This document shows, in pieces, positions 28,071-38,686 of a stretch of DNA of 64,000 nt. Source of the DNA: Alistipes senegalensis (lineage in GTDB: Bacteria > Bacteroidota > Bacteroidia > Bacteroidales > Rikenellaceae); assembly GCA_023664045.1 (NCBI GenBank), contig JAMPGH010000001.1, positions 426,589 to 490,588 of the forward strand, written 5' to 3'. The notes below the pieces were generated by a model that was not told where the DNA came from, did no database searches, and was given only the letters and a program-made list of their open reading frames with translations. Both the position numbers and the translations under genes were made by a program. Every line of letters starts with the position of its first letter. Positions within the stretch are counted from its first letter, which is position 1.

Positions 28071-28517
28071 ATCGTACAGATACCTTTTTTGATTATTCCA
28101 GCCATCGCGCGCTCGAACGGAGTGCCGTAACGCGCGGTTCTGCAAAGATGGCGCATTCCGACCGGAAAACCCAACAAAGCTCGTCCGAATTATACACAAA
28201 TTATCTACAAAACGCGGAGCGGCGCTCCAACCTGCTGAAACACACGCCCCGAATCCCGGACATCCGCGCAGCGTCCGCGATCCGGACCGTCGGCCGCCGA
28301 AGCCGGGAAGCGGAACCGGGAACCGCAAGGAAGAGCGGGTTGTGTTAATAAAATAACAAATAGTTGCGCAAACCGGAGAGTTTTTTGTATTTTTGGCTGC
28401 GCCGAAGATACTCCGCCTCGGCAAAAAAATCGAGTGAATTCGTTTTTTTGCTCTCTGCTTATTCGTATCTTTGCCGAACCGAATGCGCAAACACATAATA
28501 ATAATAACATAATAATC
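28071..28517. other. Divergent intergenic region nrdJ / fumarase
   Basis: About 450 bases without a gene. The right third holds the promoter-hairpin module and a second -7-like box for the fumarase gene. The left two thirds show no clear Bacteroidetes promoter for nrdJ on the minus strand, no cobalamin-riboswitch B12-box and no long repeat. Confidence 0.5.
28388..28422 (+). promoter_or_regulatory. Promoter -7 box and leader hairpin (copy 3 of the recurring module)
   Basis: TTG at 28364-28366, 21 bases, TATTTTTG at 28388-28395, then GCCGA (28401) pairing TCGGC (28418-28422) around an AGATACT-containing loop. A further -7-like TATCTTTG follows at 28466-28473, 45 bases before the fumarase ATG. 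Confidence 0.55.
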
Positions 28518-30131
<1,614 letters not shown>

Positions 30132-30184
30132 GAAAAATCCGCGACAACGAATACTAACGGGCAAAAAACCACGTTGTTCGACCG

Positions 30185-32044
30185 ATGAAAGGTTTTATTG
30201 CGAAAATCGTATTCGCGCTCCTCGCCGCAGCCGCATGGCTGCCGGCCGCCGCGGCCGAGAAGGTCTCGTTCGAGGTCTCCTCGCCGCTGATGGTGGCCGC
30301 CGGAGAAGCGTTCCGCGTGGAGTTCGCACTCAACGCCAGCCCCGACGACGACTCGTTCGTCGCCCCCTCGTTCGAAGGGTTCGACGTGCTGGCCGGGCCG
30401 GCCGTGTCGAAAGGATCGTCGATCCGCATCGTCAACGGCTCGATGACCCGGAGCGTCAACTACACCATCACCTACGTACTGCTGGCGCAGGAGGCCGGAA
30501 ACGCCACCATCGGGCCGGCCGAGATCGCCGTGGACGGCACGCTCTACCGGACCAAGCCGCTGCCCGTCGAGATCGTCGGCGAAGAGGAGGGTCCTGCACC
30601 CTCGTCGGGCCGGCAGGACGGCAACGGACAACAGGCGAGCGCCGAGAAGGCCGCGCAGGGGCAGATCGCCAAAGACGACATTCTGCTGCGGGCCGTCGTG
30701 TCGCGCACGTCGGTCTTCAAGGGCGAGCCGCTGCGGGTAACGTTCAAGCTCTACGAACGGGTCAACGTGGCCGGGTATCAGGATGTGAAGTTCCCGTCGT
30801 TCAACGGCTTCTGGGCTCAGGAACTCAACGCCGACAACGTGCGGCGCCAGCGCGAAACCTACAACGGCAAAGTCTACGAAACGATGGTAGCCCGCGAATT
30901 CCTGCTCTATCCGCAGCAGGCCGGGACCCTCACGATCGATCCGGCCGAGCTGACCGCCGTGGCGCAGGTCGTCGTGCAGAGCCAGCACGACATCGATCCC
31001 TTCTTCGGCGGCGGGCACGAAGTCTACAACGTACCCCGCAAGGTGCAGAGCCAGCGCGTCGACATCACGGTCAAACCGCTGCCGGCGGGAGCTCCCGCCG
31101 GATTCAACGGCGCCGTGGGACGCTTCGACATGCAGACCACGCTGCCTCCCGAACAACTGGCCGCCAACTCGGCCGCGACCTACACGGTCCGCATCTCGGG
31201 CACGGGCAACCTGACGTTCGTGCAGGCGCCCAAACTGGCGCTGCCCGGATCGTTCGAACAGTACAACGTGAAGACCACCGAGTCGATCGACGCGTCGGCC
31301 TCCGGAATCTCCGGCTACCGGCAGTTCGAATACCCCTTCATCGCACGGGCCGAAGGCACCTACGACATCGAACCCGTCGAATTCTCCTACTTCGACCCCT
31401 CGCGCATGGAGTACCGGACCCTGCGCTCGAAGCCTCTGCAGCTCGAAATCGCACCCGACGCCAAAGCCGGCGGCGAGGCGGTGGTCATGCCGGGCCGCGG
31501 CATATCGAAAGAGGAGGTGCGGCTGCTGGGACAAGACATCCGCTTCATCAAACTGGGCAACGCGCAGTTGCGGCCCCACCGCCGGCCGTTGCTCTTCAGC
31601 GCCTTGTACTGGGCCCTGCTGAGCGGCATCCTGCTCCTTTTCGGCGCCCTCTATGTCGCCCTGCGCAAACGGATCCGCGAGTCGCAGAACATGGCGCTCG
31701 TCCGCGGCCGCCGCGCCAACAAGGTGGCCGTGCAACGCTTCCGCGCCGCGCGGAAATTCATGGAGCAGCAGGAGCGCCACGCCTTCTACGAAGAGATGCT
31801 GCGGGCGCTGTGGGGCTACGTGAGCGACAAGTTCAACATCCCCGTGGCCAATCTGACCAAAGAGAACGTCCGCGAGGAGCTGCACCGGCGCGGCGTTCCG
31901 GCCGAAGAGTCGCAACGCTTCACCTCGATCATCGCCCGGTGCGACGAAGCGCAGTACTCGCCCGCCGCCTCGACGCGCATGAACGACGTCTATGCGGCCG
32001 GAGTCGATCTGGTGTCGCGCATCGAATCGACGATCAAACGATAG
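30185..32044 (+). CDS. batD: BatD-family protein (oxygen tolerance)
   Basis: A 619-aa exported membrane protein with a signal peptide (MKGFIAKIVFALLAAAAWLPAAAA). A long beta-rich periplasmic region with repeated immunoglobulin-like BatD units follows (F-x-V-E-F-A-L-N near 40-50, ESIDASASGISGYRQFEYPF near 365-385). A transmembrane helix lies at about 470-490 (SALYWALLSGILLLFGALYV), with a cytoplasmic helical tail behind it. BatD belongs to the Bacteroides aerotolerance (bat) operon, whose exact role is debated. Here only batD and batE are present, without batA, batB, batC or the MoxR ATPase next to them. The 53-base gap after fumarase allows read-through. Confidence 0.85.
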   Translation: MKGFIAKIVFALLAAAAWLPAAAAEKVSFEVSSPLMVAAGEAFRVEFALNASPDDDSFVAPSFEGFDVLAGPAVSKGSSIRIVNGSMTRSVNYTITYVLLAQEAGNATIGPAEIAVDGTLYRTKPLPVEIVGEEEGPAPSSGRQDGNGQQASAEKAAQGQIAKDDILLRAVVSRTSVFKGEPLRVTFKLYERVNVAGYQDVKFPSFNGFWAQELNADNVRRQRETYNGKVYETMVAREFLLYPQQAGTLTIDPAELTAVAQVVVQSQHDIDPFFGGGHEVYNVPRKVQSQRVDITVKPLPAGAPAGFNGAVGRFDMQTTLPPEQLAANSAATYTVRISGTGNLTFVQAPKLALPGSFEQYNVKTTESIDASASGISGYRQFEYPFIARAEGTYDIEPVEFSYFDPSRMEYRTLRSKPLQLEIAPDAKAGGEAVVMPGRGISKEEVRLLGQDIRFIKLGNAQLRPHRRPLLFSALYWALLSGILLLFGALYVALRKRIRESQNMALVRGRRANKVAVQRFRAARKFMEQQERHAFYEEMLRALWGYVSDKFNIPVANLTKENVREELHRRGVPAEESQRFTSIIARCDEAQYSPAASTRMNDVYAAGVDLVSRIESTIKR

Positions 32045-32045
32045 G

Positions 32046-32870
32046 ATGGCTATGAAACGATTCATCATGCTACTCTTCGCCCTGTGGTGCGGCGGCGCCC
32101 TGTCGGCGCAGGAAGAGGCCCCGGCGACGCAAACCGCCCCGGCTGAGACGGCCGCCGCGGCAGCCGAAACCTCGACGCCCGACGGGCTGTGGGATCAGGC
32201 CAACACGGCCTACATCAACGGCGACTACCGCGCGGCGGCCGACGCCTACCGACAACTGCTCGCACAAGGAACCGTCTCCGTGAAGCTCTACTACAACCTG
32301 GCCAACGCCTGCTTCAAGCAGGACCGCCTCGCGGAGGCGATCCTCTACTATCGGCGGGCCCTGCGGCTGGCCCCCGGCAACGACGACATCCGCTACAACC
32401 TGAGCGTCGCCGAAGCCCGCACGAAAGACAACATCGAACGGATCCCCGAATTTTTCTTGGCCGCATGGATGCGCGCCATCCGGCAGACGATGAGCTGCAC
32501 GGCATGGACGGTGCTCTCGCTCCTCTTTCTAGTCTGCATGCTGGCGCTGGCACTGCTCTACCTGCTGGCCCGGCGCCTGTCGCTGCGCAAAACGGGATTC
32601 TACGGGACGCTTGCGGCGGCGCTGCTCTTCGCCTGCACCACGTGGTTCGCGGCCGCCGAACGCCGGGAGATGCTCGACCGGACGCGTGCCGTGGTGATGC
32701 CGGCATCGGCAGCCGTGAAGAGCTCGCCCGACAAGTCGGCCACCGACCTCTTCGTGCTGCACGAAGGGACGGTGGTGCGGATCGCCGACCGGATCGCCGA
32801 GTGGTGCGAAATCGTGCTGGACGACGGCAAGAAAGGCTGGCTGGAAAGCGCCAAAATCGAGACGATCTGA
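32046..32870 (+). CDS. batE: BatE-like TPR/SH3 membrane protein
   Basis: A 274-aa protein with a signal peptide (ATG 32046, or 32052 for MKRFIMLLFALWCGG). TPR repeats cover about residues 45-120 (LWDQANTAYINGDYRAAADA, VKLYYNLANACFKQDRLAEA). Two adjacent transmembrane helices (about 155-180 and 185-205) and a C-terminal bacterial SH3 domain (about 215-272, ending GKKGWLESAKIETI) complete it. This is the BatE layout. It starts one base after batD and overlaps recR (TGATG), so batD-batE-recR form one operon. Confidence 0.85.
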   Translation: MAMKRFIMLLFALWCGGALSAQEEAPATQTAPAETAAAAAETSTPDGLWDQANTAYINGDYRAAADAYRQLLAQGTVSVKLYYNLANACFKQDRLAEAILYYRRALRLAPGNDDIRYNLSVAEARTKDNIERIPEFFLAAWMRAIRQTMSCTAWTVLSLLFLVCMLALALLYLLARRLSLRKTGFYGTLAAALLFACTTWFAAAERREMLDRTRAVVMPASAAVKSSPDKSATDLFVLHEGTVVRIADRIAEWCEIVLDDGKKGWLESAKIETI

Positions 32871-33466
32871 TGTCGAAGCTCCTACAGGACGTAGTCGGCG
32901 AGTTGTCGAAGCTGCCCGGCGTAGGTCGCCGCACGGCCCTGCGGCTGGCCATGCACATCCTGCGCATGGAACCCGAATCGGTGGTCGAGATGACCCGCAG
33001 CATCGACCGATTCCGCAACGATATCAAACACTGCGCGCGCTGCAACAACCTCTCCGACGAAGAGATCTGCCCGATCTGCGCCGACCGCGAACGCGACCGC
33101 AAGACGGTTTGCGTCGTGGAGCAGGTGGCCGACGTGCTCTCGATCGAGAACACGCACCAATACAAGGGGCTGTATCATGTACTGGGCGGCGTGATCTCCC
33201 CGATGCAAGGCATCGCCCCCTCCGACCTGAAGATCGACCTGCTGTGCGACCGCATCGCCGAGGGGGGAATCGAGGAGGTGATTCTGGCCATCTCGACCTC
33301 GGTCGAAGGCGAGACGACGCTCTTCTACCTGATGAACCGCCTGCGCCGGTATCCGGGAGTGAAGATCACCTCCATCGCCCGCGGCATCGGCTTCGGCGAC
33401 GAACTGGAGTATGTCGACGAACTGACCATCACCCATGCGCTGATGAACCGCCGGGAAGTGGAATAA
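32870..33466 (+). CDS. recR: Recombination mediator protein RecR
   Basis: RecR works with RecF and RecO in gap repair. The product has 198 aa, the normal length. The N-terminal helix-hairpin-helix is LSKLPGVGRRTALRLAMHIL (about 12-31). The zinc finger is CARCNNLSDEEICPIC (about 54-69), the Toprim domain starts KTVCVVEQVADVLSIE (about 79-94), and the family end is SIARGIGFGDELEYVDELTITHAL. The initiation codon shares a base with the batE stop. Confidence 0.96.
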   Translation: MSKLLQDVVGELSKLPGVGRRTALRLAMHILRMEPESVVEMTRSIDRFRNDIKHCARCNNLSDEEICPICADRERDRKTVCVVEQVADVLSIENTHQYKGLYHVLGGVISPMQGIAPSDLKIDLLCDRIAEGGIEEVILAISTSVEGETTLFYLMNRLRRYPGVKITSIARGIGFGDELEYVDELTITHALMNRREVE

Positions 33467-33626
33467 ATCGAGGAGAAAAGCAGATAGCCAAGCCCCCGCA
33501 GACAGCTCGGTCTGACGTGAAGCGTAGGCGGCCTTTGAAATCGAGAACGAAACATGACGGCCGGAAGACGAAAAGCCGGAACGCCGCAAAGAGAACCGCA
33601 GAAGAATCTATTCAATCACATACGTT

Positions 33627-34625
33627 ATGGAATTTGTTACCAATGAAAAACTGACGATCGTCGGCGCGGCCGGCATGATCGGCTCCAACATGGCCCAGAC
33701 GGCCATGATGATGCGTCTGACGCCCAACATCTGTCTCTACGATCCGTTCGCTCCGGCACTGGAGGGCGTGGTCGAGGAGCTGCGCCACTGCGCCTTCGAA
33801 GGGGTGAATCTGACGTGGACCTCCGACATCGGCGACGCCCTCACGGGCGCCTCCTACGTGGTCTCGTCGGGCGGTGCCGCCCGCAAGGCCGGCATGACGC
33901 GCGAAGATCTCCTGAAAGGCAACGCCGAGATCGCCGCCCAGCTGGGCAAGGACATCCGCACCTACTGCCCCGACGTGAAGCATGTGGTCATCATCTTCAA
34001 CCCGGCCGACATCACGGGTCTCGTAACGCTGATCTACGGCGGACTGCATCCGTCGCAGGTCTCGACCCTTGCGGCGCTCGACTCGACGCGTCTGCGCTCC
34101 GAACTGGCCAAGTATTTCAAGATCTCGCCCGACGAGATCCGCAACTGCCGCACCTACGGCGGCCACGGCGAGCAGATGGCCGTCTTCGCCTCGACGACGC
34201 TCGTGGCGGGCCGCAAACTTTCGGAGCTGATCGGCAAGGAGATGCCCGAGGAGGACTGGCACGACCTGCAGCAGCGCGTGATTCAGGGCGGCAAGCACAT
34301 CATCGACCTGCGGGGCCGCTCGTCGTTCCAGAGCCCGGCCTACCTTTCGATCTGCATGATCGCCGCAGCGATGGGCGGCAAGGCCTTCACCTACCCGGCC
34401 GGCGTCTACGTCCACAACGACGAGTTCCGCCACATCCTCATGGCGATGGAGACCTCGATCGGCCGCGACGGCGCGACCTACAAGAACGTGCAGGGCACGC
34501 CCGAGGAGCATGCCGCCCTCACCGAGAGCTACAAGCACCTCTGCAAGCTCCGCGACGAGGTGATCTCGATGGGCATTCTGCCGCCCGTCGAAGAGTGGCA
34601 CAAGGTCAATCCGCACCTGAAATAA
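33627..34625 (+). CDS. mdh: Malate dehydrogenase (Bacteroidetes type)
   Basis: NAD-dependent oxidation of malate to oxaloacetate, or the reverse in anaerobic fumarate/succinate metabolism. It has 332 aa. The nucleotide-binding glycines are in LTIVGAAGMIGSNMAQ (about 9-24), substrate binding in SSGGAARKAGMTREDLLKGN (about 86-105), NPADITG follows, and the catalytic His is in CRTYGGHGEQMAVFAS (about 177-192). The sequence follows the lactate/malate dehydrogenase fold; the malate assignment rests on similarity to Bacteroidales enzymes (my recollection). The 160 bases upstream show no strong promoter. A terminator follows. Confidence 0.9.
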   Translation: MEFVTNEKLTIVGAAGMIGSNMAQTAMMMRLTPNICLYDPFAPALEGVVEELRHCAFEGVNLTWTSDIGDALTGASYVVSSGGAARKAGMTREDLLKGNAEIAAQLGKDIRTYCPDVKHVVIIFNPADITGLVTLIYGGLHPSQVSTLAALDSTRLRSELAKYFKISPDEIRNCRTYGGHGEQMAVFASTTLVAGRKLSELIGKEMPEEDWHDLQQRVIQGGKHIIDLRGRSSFQSPAYLSICMIAAAMGGKAFTYPAGVYVHNDEFRHILMAMETSIGRDGATYKNVQGTPEEHAALTESYKHLCKLRDEVISMGILPPVEEWHKVNPHLK

Positions 34626-34639
34626 GCACCGCATACCGC

Positions 34640-34679
34640 ACAGAAAAAGACCGCCTCTCAAGAGACGGTCTTTTCTGTC
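34640..34679. terminator. Terminator after mdh
   Basis: ACAGAAAAAGACCG pairs with CGGTCTTTTCTGT around a loop of about 12 bases. T- and A-runs make it bidirectional for mdh and the converging META-domain gene. Confidence 0.85.
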
Positions 34680-34691
34680 ATGCTGCACGGA

Positions 34692-35135
34692 TCACTCGTC
34701 CACGGCCTGCAGCACGGCCCGCAGCTCGCCCTCCGACAACAGCAGCAGCATCGGCCCGTCCATGTCGTAGTGGGTCGTCGCTTCGAGGGCCTCGACGAAC
34801 TTCCCCTCCTGCGCGGGATCGGGGCACGCCCTACGCGTCGAGGCGACCGGCCCGAACTTCAGGGCCCGCGACGCATCGGTTTCGTAGCTGCCCATCAGGC
34901 GGTTGCAGGAACCGACGCCCGAAAACCGGCCGTCGTCGGCCGAGAGTACCAGCGAAAAACGCCCTTCCTGCGGCTGCACGCTCCGCCCGTCGAGCTGCAC
35001 GAGCTGCCATGCGGTACCCGTCAGCGGGCGGCGGTATTTTTTCTGGTAGGCGCGGCAGTGGCAGTTGGCGGAGCCGCAGCCGACCGCGAGCAACACGATC
35101 ACGGATAAAAAGAGAATGCGAATCGGATATTTCAT
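34692..35135 (-). CDS. META-domain (HslJ-like) lipoprotein
   Basis: A 147-aa predicted lipoprotein: MKYPIRILFLSVIVLLAVGC, with the lipobox Cys at about residue 20. The META/HslJ domain follows, with LTGTAWQLVQLDGRSV (about 38-53), FSGVGSCNRLMGSYE and LKFGPVASTRRACPDPAQEGKFVEAL. Family members in E. coli (HslJ) are outer-envelope proteins linked to novobiocin resistance; the function here is unknown. The start at 35135 was preferred over ATG 35153, whose six extra residues precede the signal peptide. A -7 box (35158-35165) sits just upstream, back to back with the ridA promoter. Confidence 0.75.
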   Translation of the reverse strand: MKYPIRILFLSVIVLLAVGCGSANCHCRAYQKKYRRPLTGTAWQLVQLDGRSVQPQEGRFSLVLSADDGRFSGVGSCNRLMGSYETDASRALKFGPVASTRRACPDPAQEGKFVEALEATTHYDMDGPMLLLLSEGELRAVLQAVDE

Positions 35136-35157
35136 TTTACCAACGGTTATCATGCCG

Positions 35158-35165
35158 CAAATATA
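35158..35165 (-). promoter_or_regulatory. -7 box of the META lipoprotein gene
   Basis: TATATTTG on the minus strand, 23 bases before the ATG at 35135. It overlaps the region where the -33 of the divergent ridA promoter must lie. Confidence 0.5.
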
Positions 35166-35178
35166 GGGTAATTTTCGC

Positions 35179-35220
35179 TATCTTTGCTGCTGCCGAAGAT
35201 ACTTTGCATCCGTATGGCCC
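35179..35220 (+). promoter_or_regulatory. ridA promoter -7 box with leader hairpin (copy 4 of the recurring module)
   Basis: TATCTTTG (35179-35186) followed by GCCGAAGATACT (35192-35203). The right arm is weaker than in the other copies (GGC near 35218). Confidence 0.45.
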
Positions 35221-35249
35221 GAATCGGAAACGACCAAACCATCCATATC

Positions 35250-35624
35250 ATGAAAAAAATCATCGCTTCGCCCCAAGCACCCAAAGCCGTGGGGCCCTAC
35301 TCGCAGGCCGTGGAGGCCGGCGGCGCACTCTACGTATCGGGGCAGCTGCCCATCGACGGGGCCACGGGCCGAATGGCCGAAGGCATCGAAGCCCAGACCC
35401 GACAGTCGCTGACCAATCTGGGACATATCCTTTCGGAAGCCGGCTACGGATTCGAACATGTGGCCAAAACCACCGTGCTGCTGCAACGCATCTCCGATTT
35501 CGCGGCCATGAACGCCGTCTACGCCGAGTTCTTCACCTCCGAGATGCCGGCCCGCATCTGCTTCGAAGTGGCGGCCCTGCCGATGGGCGCACTGGTCGAG
35601 ATCGACGCCGTAGCCGTCAAGTAA
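35250..35624 (+). CDS. ridA: RidA-family enamine/imine deaminase
   Basis: Hydrolyses reactive 2-aminoacrylate-type enamines released by PLP enzymes. The product has 124 aa, typical of the trimeric YjgF/RidA family. Signatures: PQAPKAVGPYSQAVEAGG (about 8-25), LYVSGQLPIDGATG, TRQSLTNLGHILSEAG, and the active-site segment ARICFEVAALPMGALVEIDAVA (Arg at about 104). The ATG at 35250 follows the leader hairpin. Divergent from the META lipoprotein gene. Confidence 0.93.
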   Translation: MKKIIASPQAPKAVGPYSQAVEAGGALYVSGQLPIDGATGRMAEGIEAQTRQSLTNLGHILSEAGYGFEHVAKTTVLLQRISDFAAMNAVYAEFFTSEMPARICFEVAALPMGALVEIDAVAVK

Positions 35625-35788
35625 GGCGCGGGAGCGGCGTATGCGCGGCCGGTTTCAAGCCGGCGCAGACGCAGGGCGGCCCTCCGGGCGGAAAACATCC
35701 GGGACGCACGCGGAAGAGAGCGGGCGCAGCTTCTGTTAATAATTTCACAAAAGCCCCCGAAAAAAGACCGTTATTCAAATTATTTAAT

Positions 35789-35796
35789 TAAATTTG
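35789..35796 (+). promoter_or_regulatory. -7 box upstream of fba
   Basis: TAAATTTG, 45 bases before the fba ATG, within a short AT-rich stretch. No clear -33 element. Confidence 0.45.
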
Positions 35797-35841
35797 TGCG
35801 GTTTTTGAGTGCGAACGATTCACTGCTAAAAAATAACGATT

Positions 35842-36834
35842 ATGGTATCTTACAAGGAACTGGGTCTGGTGAACACCCGCGAGATGTTTGCCAAAGCCAT
35901 CGAGGGCGGTTACGCCATTCCGGCCTTCAACTTCAACAACATGGAGCAGATGCAGGCCATCATTCAGGCCTGCGTCGAGACTTCGTCGCCCGTGATTCTG
36001 CAGGTGTCGGCCGGCGCCCGCAAATACGCCAACCAGACGCTGCTGCGCTACATGGCTCAGGGTGCCGTGGAGTATGCCAAAGAACTGGGCAAGAACATTC
36101 CCATCGTGCTGCATCTGGACCACGGCAACTCGTTCGAGCTGTGCAAGGATTGCATCGACATGGGTTTCTCGTCGGTGATGATCGACGGCTCGGCGCTTCC
36201 CTACGATGAGAACGTGGCCCTGACGAAGAAAGTCGTGGAATACGCTCACCAGCACGACGTAACGGTCGAGGGCGAGTTGGGCGTACTGGCCGGCGTCGAG
36301 GACGAGGTGGCTTCGGAGCACTCGCACTACACCGATCCCGCCGACGTGGAGGACTTCGTGAAGAAGACCGGCGTGGACTCGCTGGCCATCTCGATCGGCA
36401 CCTCGCACGGCGCCAACAAGTTCAAGCCCGAGCAGTGCACCCGCAACGCCGACGGCATTCTGGTTCCGCCCCCCTTGCGTTTCGACATCCTCAAGGAGAT
36501 CGAGAAGCGCATCCCCGGCTTCCCCATCGTGCTGCACGGCTCGTCGTCGGTACCGCAGGAGTACGTGAAGATCATCAACACCCACGGCGGTGCCCTGAAA
36601 GATGCCGTAGGCATTCCCGAAGAGCAGCTGCGCGAGGCCGCCAAGAGCGCCGTCTGCAAGATCAACATCGACTCGGACGGCCGTTTGGCCATGACCGCCG
36701 CCGTACGTACGGTCTTCGTCGAGCAGCCCGCCGAGTTCGACCCCCGCAAGTATCTGGGTCCGGCTCGCGACGAGCTGAAGAAGCTCTACAAGCACAAGTG
36801 CGAGAACGTCCTCGGCTCGGCCGGCAAGGCTTAG
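35842..36834 (+). CDS. fba: Fructose-bisphosphate aldolase, class II
   Basis: Zinc-dependent aldolase of glycolysis/gluconeogenesis, 330 aa. It begins MVSYKELGLVNTREMFAKA. Zinc and substrate motifs: IVLHLDHGNSFELCKDCID (about 90-108), VTVEGELGVLAGVEDEV with the conserved Glu (about 140-154), GTSHGANKF (about 191) and FPIVLHGSSSVP (about 232-243). Codon usage is strongly biased, as expected of a highly expressed gene. It has its own promoter and a strong terminator. Confidence 0.96.
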   Translation: MVSYKELGLVNTREMFAKAIEGGYAIPAFNFNNMEQMQAIIQACVETSSPVILQVSAGARKYANQTLLRYMAQGAVEYAKELGKNIPIVLHLDHGNSFELCKDCIDMGFSSVMIDGSALPYDENVALTKKVVEYAHQHDVTVEGELGVLAGVEDEVASEHSHYTDPADVEDFVKKTGVDSLAISIGTSHGANKFKPEQCTRNADGILVPPPLRFDILKEIEKRIPGFPIVLHGSSSVPQEYVKIINTHGGALKDAVGIPEEQLREAAKSAVCKINIDSDGRLAMTAAVRTVFVEQPAEFDPRKYLGPARDELKKLYKHKCENVLGSAGKA

Positions 36835-36854
36835 TCGGAGAGACATTGCATACG

Positions 36855-36891
36855 AAAAACGGCTGTCTGCGAAATGCGGACAGCCGTTTTT
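36855..36891. terminator. Terminator between fba and folB
   Basis: AAAAACGGCTGTC pairs with GACAGCCGTTTTT around an 11-base loop. It serves both converging transcripts. Confidence 0.9.
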
Positions 36892-36982
36892 GCATGAGCA
36901 TCGTACGATCGTCGGCCCCGAAGAGCTCTGCGGACCGTCCCCGGCAGAGGCCCGCAGGCGGCACCCGACGCCGCAACATGAA

Positions 36983-37339
36983 TCACCTCTCCAACGTAAC
37001 GCTCACGCGGTCGAGCTTGCCTCCCAAAGGCGGCGCGAGCTTCGAGACGGTGCATGCGAGGTGGCGGATCTGCGGAAAAGCCGCATAGAGGGCCTCGATG
37101 ATATTCATGGCCACGCGCTCGATCGTATGCTGCGTTACGGCCATCTGCTCGCGGACCACTTCGTAGACGGTGAGGTAGTTGACCGCCTTGTCGACACGAT
37201 CCTCCGCCGCCACGTCGCCCAACGGGACCGTGATCGCGAGGTCGACCGTGAAGCGGTTGCCCACCTTGCGCTCCAGCTCGTAACAACCGTGCAGCGCATG
37301 GAACTCCATGCGTTTCAGCTCGATGCGGTAATCCATCAT
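36983..37339 (-). CDS. folB: Dihydroneopterin aldolase
   Basis: Folate-pathway enzyme converting 7,8-dihydroneopterin to 6-hydroxymethyl-dihydropterin and glycolaldehyde. About 118 aa, the usual size. Family motifs: [21 protein letters not shown] (the conserved Glu-Phe-His region, about 8-28), [26 protein letters not shown], and [21 protein letters not shown]. It begins MMDYRIEL; the ATG at 37339 overlaps the tyrS stop codon, and the next ATG at 37336 is equally possible. Translationally coupled to tyrS. Confidence 0.9.
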   Translation of the reverse strand: MMDYRIELKRMEFHALHGCYELERKVGNRFTVDLAITVPLGDVAAEDRVDKAVNYLTVYEVVREQMAVTQHTIERVAMNIIEALYAAFPQIRHLACTVSKLAPPLGGKLDRVSVTLER

Positions 37340-38631
37340 TCGGCGATTACGAGGTAATAGTTCTTCTTGCCCCGCTGCACGAGCAGGTATTTGCCGGCGA
37401 TCAGGTCGGCATCGGTAACAGGACGCATCGGATCGGCGACCTTCTCCTTGTTGAGCGACACGCCGCCGCCCTGCACCATCTTGCGGCACTCGCCTTTCGA
37501 GGGGAAGACCTGCGTCTTCTCGGCCGCGAGATCGACGAACGGAAGCCCCAGCTCGGCACGCGCGATGCGGAACTGCGGCACCCCCTCGAAGACCTGCAGC
37601 AAGGTCGCTTCGTCGAGCTTGTGCAGCGCCTCGGAGGTCGCGCCCCCGAAGAGGATGGCCGACGCCTCGACCGCCTTTTCGTACTCCTCGCGGGAGTGGA
37701 TCATCGTGGTGATCTCCTGCGCCAGCCGCTTCTGCAGCACCCGCAGGTGAGGCGCGGCATCGTGCTCGGCGATGAGGGCGTCGACGGTCTCGCGATCGAG
37801 CAACGTGAAGATCTTGATGTAGCGCTTGGCGTCCTCGTCGCTGACGTTGAGCCAGAACTGGTAGAACTTGTAAGGCGAGGTATAGCGCGGATCGAGCCAG
37901 ACGTTGCCGCTTTCGGTCTTGCCGAACTTCGTGCCGTCGGCTTTGGTGATGAGCGGGCAGGTGATGGCGAACGCCTCGGACTCGGGCCCCAACTTACGGC
38001 GGATCAGCTCGGTGCCGGTGGTGATGTTGCCCCACTGGTCGGCGCCCCCCAACTGGATCTTGCAGTTCATCGTCTGGTAGAGGTGCAGGAAGTCGTAGCC
38101 CTGCACGAGCTGGTAGGTGAACTCCGTGAAAGACATGCCGTCGCCCTCGCCGTTGAAACGCTTCTTGACCGAGTCTTTGGCCATCATGTAGTTGACGGTG
38201 ATGCACTTGCCGATGTCGCGGATGAAGTCGAGGAAAGAGAAGTCCTTCATCCAGTCGTAGTTGTTGACCATCACGGCGGCGTTGGGCGCGTCGGACTCGA
38301 AGTCGAGCAGCTTGGAGAGCTGCCGCTTGATCGCCTCCTGATTGTGGCGCAGCGTCGCTTCGTCCAAGAGGTTGCGCTCCTGCGACTTGCCCGAAGGATC
38401 GCCGATCATGCCCGTGGCACCGCCGACGAGCGCCAACGGCCGGTGGCCGCACAGCTGGAAGTGCTTGAGGATCATCACGCCGACCAAGTGGCCGATATGC
38501 AGCGAGTCGGCCGTGGGGTCGATACCCAGATAGGCCGTCGTCATCTCCTTTTCCAACTGTTCTTCGGCGCCGGGCATGATCGTATGGATCATGCCGCGCC
38601 ATTCGAGTTCTTCGATAAATTTTTTCTTCAT
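37336..38631 (-). CDS. tyrS: Tyrosine-tRNA ligase
   Basis: Class I synthetase, 431 aa. The Rossmann core carries [20 protein letters not shown] with the HIGH-type motif (about 36-55) and [20 protein letters not shown]. The KMSKS-like loop is [19 protein letters not shown] (about 228-246), and a C-terminal S4 RNA-binding domain follows ([15 protein letters not shown]...[16 protein letters not shown]). The start at 38631 ([14 protein letters not shown]) was preferred over an in-frame ATG at 38643. It is followed by overlapping folB on the same strand. Confidence 0.96.
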   Translation of the reverse strand: MKKKFIEELEWRGMIHTIMPGAEEQLEKEMTTAYLGIDPTADSLHIGHLVGVMILKHFQLCGHRPLALVGGATGMIGDPSGKSQERNLLDEATLRHNQEAIKRQLSKLLDFESDAPNAAVMVNNYDWMKDFSFLDFIRDIGKCITVNYMMAKDSVKKRFNGEGDGMSFTEFTYQLVQGYDFLHLYQTMNCKIQLGGADQWGNITTGTELIRRKLGPESEAFAITCPLITKADGTKFGKTESGNVWLDPRYTSPYKFYQFWLNVSDEDAKRYIKIFTLLDRETVDALIAEHDAAPHLRVLQKRLAQEITTMIHSREEYEKAVEASAILFGGATSEALHKLDEATLLQVFEGVPQFRIARAELGLPFVDLAAEKTQVFPSKGECRKMVQGGGVSLNKEKVADPMRPVTDADLIAGKYLLVQRGKKNYYLVIAE

Positions 38632-38686
38632 ATCTGTTTTCATTTTATCCGAAATCCATTTCCGAACATCCGTCATCCTGAACGAA

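Noticed and set aside
28071-28380. A B12 riboswitch upstream of nrdJ
   Set aside because: I looked for the B12-box and GCCACTG core on the minus strand and found neither.
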